64,000 nucleotides of DNA, taken from the NCBI RefSeq assembly GCF_000518485.1, contig NZ_JADR01000002.1, positions 1 through 64,000 on the forward strand, read 5' to 3'. Positions 63,770 to 64,000 of this stretch are shown here, piece after piece. The stretch is from Olleya marilimosa CAM030 (GTDB taxonomy: Bacteria > Bacteroidota > Bacteroidia > Flavobacteriales > Flavobacteriaceae). Under the pieces are notes generated by a model. That model made no database searches and was not told the DNA's origin. It saw nothing but the letters and a program-made list of their open reading frames with translations. Made by a program: the position numbers and the translations under genes. How positions within the stretch are numbered: the first letter of the stretch is position 1; each line of letters opens with the position of its first letter.

Positions 63770-64000
63770 ATGATAAAAGTTTCTGATACAGCTAAAAAGA
63801 AAGTCATCGAATTGATGAATGATGATGGCTTTAACCCAAGCACAGACTACGTTCGCGTTGGTGTAAAAAGTGGTGGTTGTTCTGGATTGTCTTATGATTT
63901 AAAATTTGACAAAGCAAAAGAAGATGAAGACAAAGTCTTTGAAGATAATGACGTTAAAATTATTGTAGACAAGAAAAGTTTTCTTTACCTTATAGGTACC
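63770..64000 (+). CDS. A-type iron-sulfur carrier (HesB/IscA/SufA family), partial
   Basis: The first 77 codons of a gene cut by the window end. The translation begins MIKVSDTAKKKVIELM and contains VRVGVKSGGCSGLSYDL, the A-type carrier motif with its first conserved Cys (C39), then DNDVKIIVDKKSFLYL. The missing end should hold the C-terminal CGCG-type motif. In Bacteroidota this gene commonly opens the sufBCDS operon; that is expected but not visible here. The upstream gap carries a clear -7 box and a palindrome. Confidence 0.9.
   Translation, partial: MIKVSDTAKKKVIELMNDDGFNPSTDYVRVGVKSGGCSGLSYDLKFDKAKEDEDKVFEDNDVKIIVDKKSFLYLIGT

Noticed and set aside
1-64000. tRNA, rRNA, CRISPR arrays, transposons, prophage or secondary-metabolite clusters
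   Set aside because: None seen: intergenic gaps are short and AT-rich, with no cloverleaf-like GC-rich segments, regularly spaced repeats, or integrase or transposase genes.

Overview
The window is a stretch of chromosome from a marine-type Flavobacteriaceae bacterium (phylum Bacteroidota). Reasons: low G+C (about one third by eye); promoters with the Bacteroidota -7 box TAnnTTTG; proteins carrying type IX secretion sorting domains of both type A and type B; many short-lipobox lipoproteins; an S46 dipeptidyl peptidase; a LytTR/His_kinase pair; and succinate dehydrogenase in sdhCAB order. Genus and species cannot be fixed from this alone. No rRNA, tRNA, CRISPR array, transposase or phage gene was seen, and no gene-free stretch exceeds about 220 bases.

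Layout. 19-8522 (minus): a giant T9SS adhesin, an aldo/keto reductase, an OmpA-type lipoprotein and exonuclease III. 8699-13224: a large outer-membrane protein facing a YD-repeat-like secreted protein. 13383-21303 (plus): a divalent heavy-metal resistance operon made of a His-rich exported protein, an RND pump fused to its own TolC-like partner, a periplasmic adaptor lipoprotein and a P1B-4-type P-type ATPase. 21399-32952: a small barrel protein, glyS, a methyltransferase, two tandem paralogous coiled-coil membrane proteins, comF, an Ig-like lipoprotein, an omega-amidase-like enzyme and a LytTR two-component pair. 33032-42398: a Glu/Asp-specific DPP11-type peptidase, small envelope proteins, a membrane-embedded MutS-like ATPase with an M28 peptidase, and the sdhCAB operon. 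42506-57242: an esterase lipoprotein and a sortilin-like propeller protein, aminopeptidase P, a membrane-anchored PD-(D/E)XK-like protein, aspartate kinase divergent from an ACT protein, BrnQ, a serine hydrolase, a MenH-like hydrolase and thiL.

57417-63664 is a tightly packed five-gene operon: two tandem choice-of-anchor B (LVIVD) proteins, one sorted by T9SS and one a lipoprotein with thrombospondin type 3 repeats; a seven-repeat lipoprotein; an MbnP-family protein; and an MbnH-type di-heme c enzyme. MbnP/MbnH are known from methanobactin operons, where the di-heme enzyme converts a Trp of MbnP to kynurenine to build a copper site. Here no methanobactin genes are present, so this looks like a self-contained cell-surface copper system and is the best candidate for a little-described system in the window. 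The window ends inside an A-type Fe-S carrier gene that probably opens a suf operon.

Regulatory signals that can be read directly include a dozen TAnnTTTG promoters (three so close to the start codon that the mRNA should be leaderless), seven hairpin terminators, and an 87-base structured element behind the OmpA gene. Several genes were given later starts than the longest reading frame because the upstream extension runs through the promoter box.
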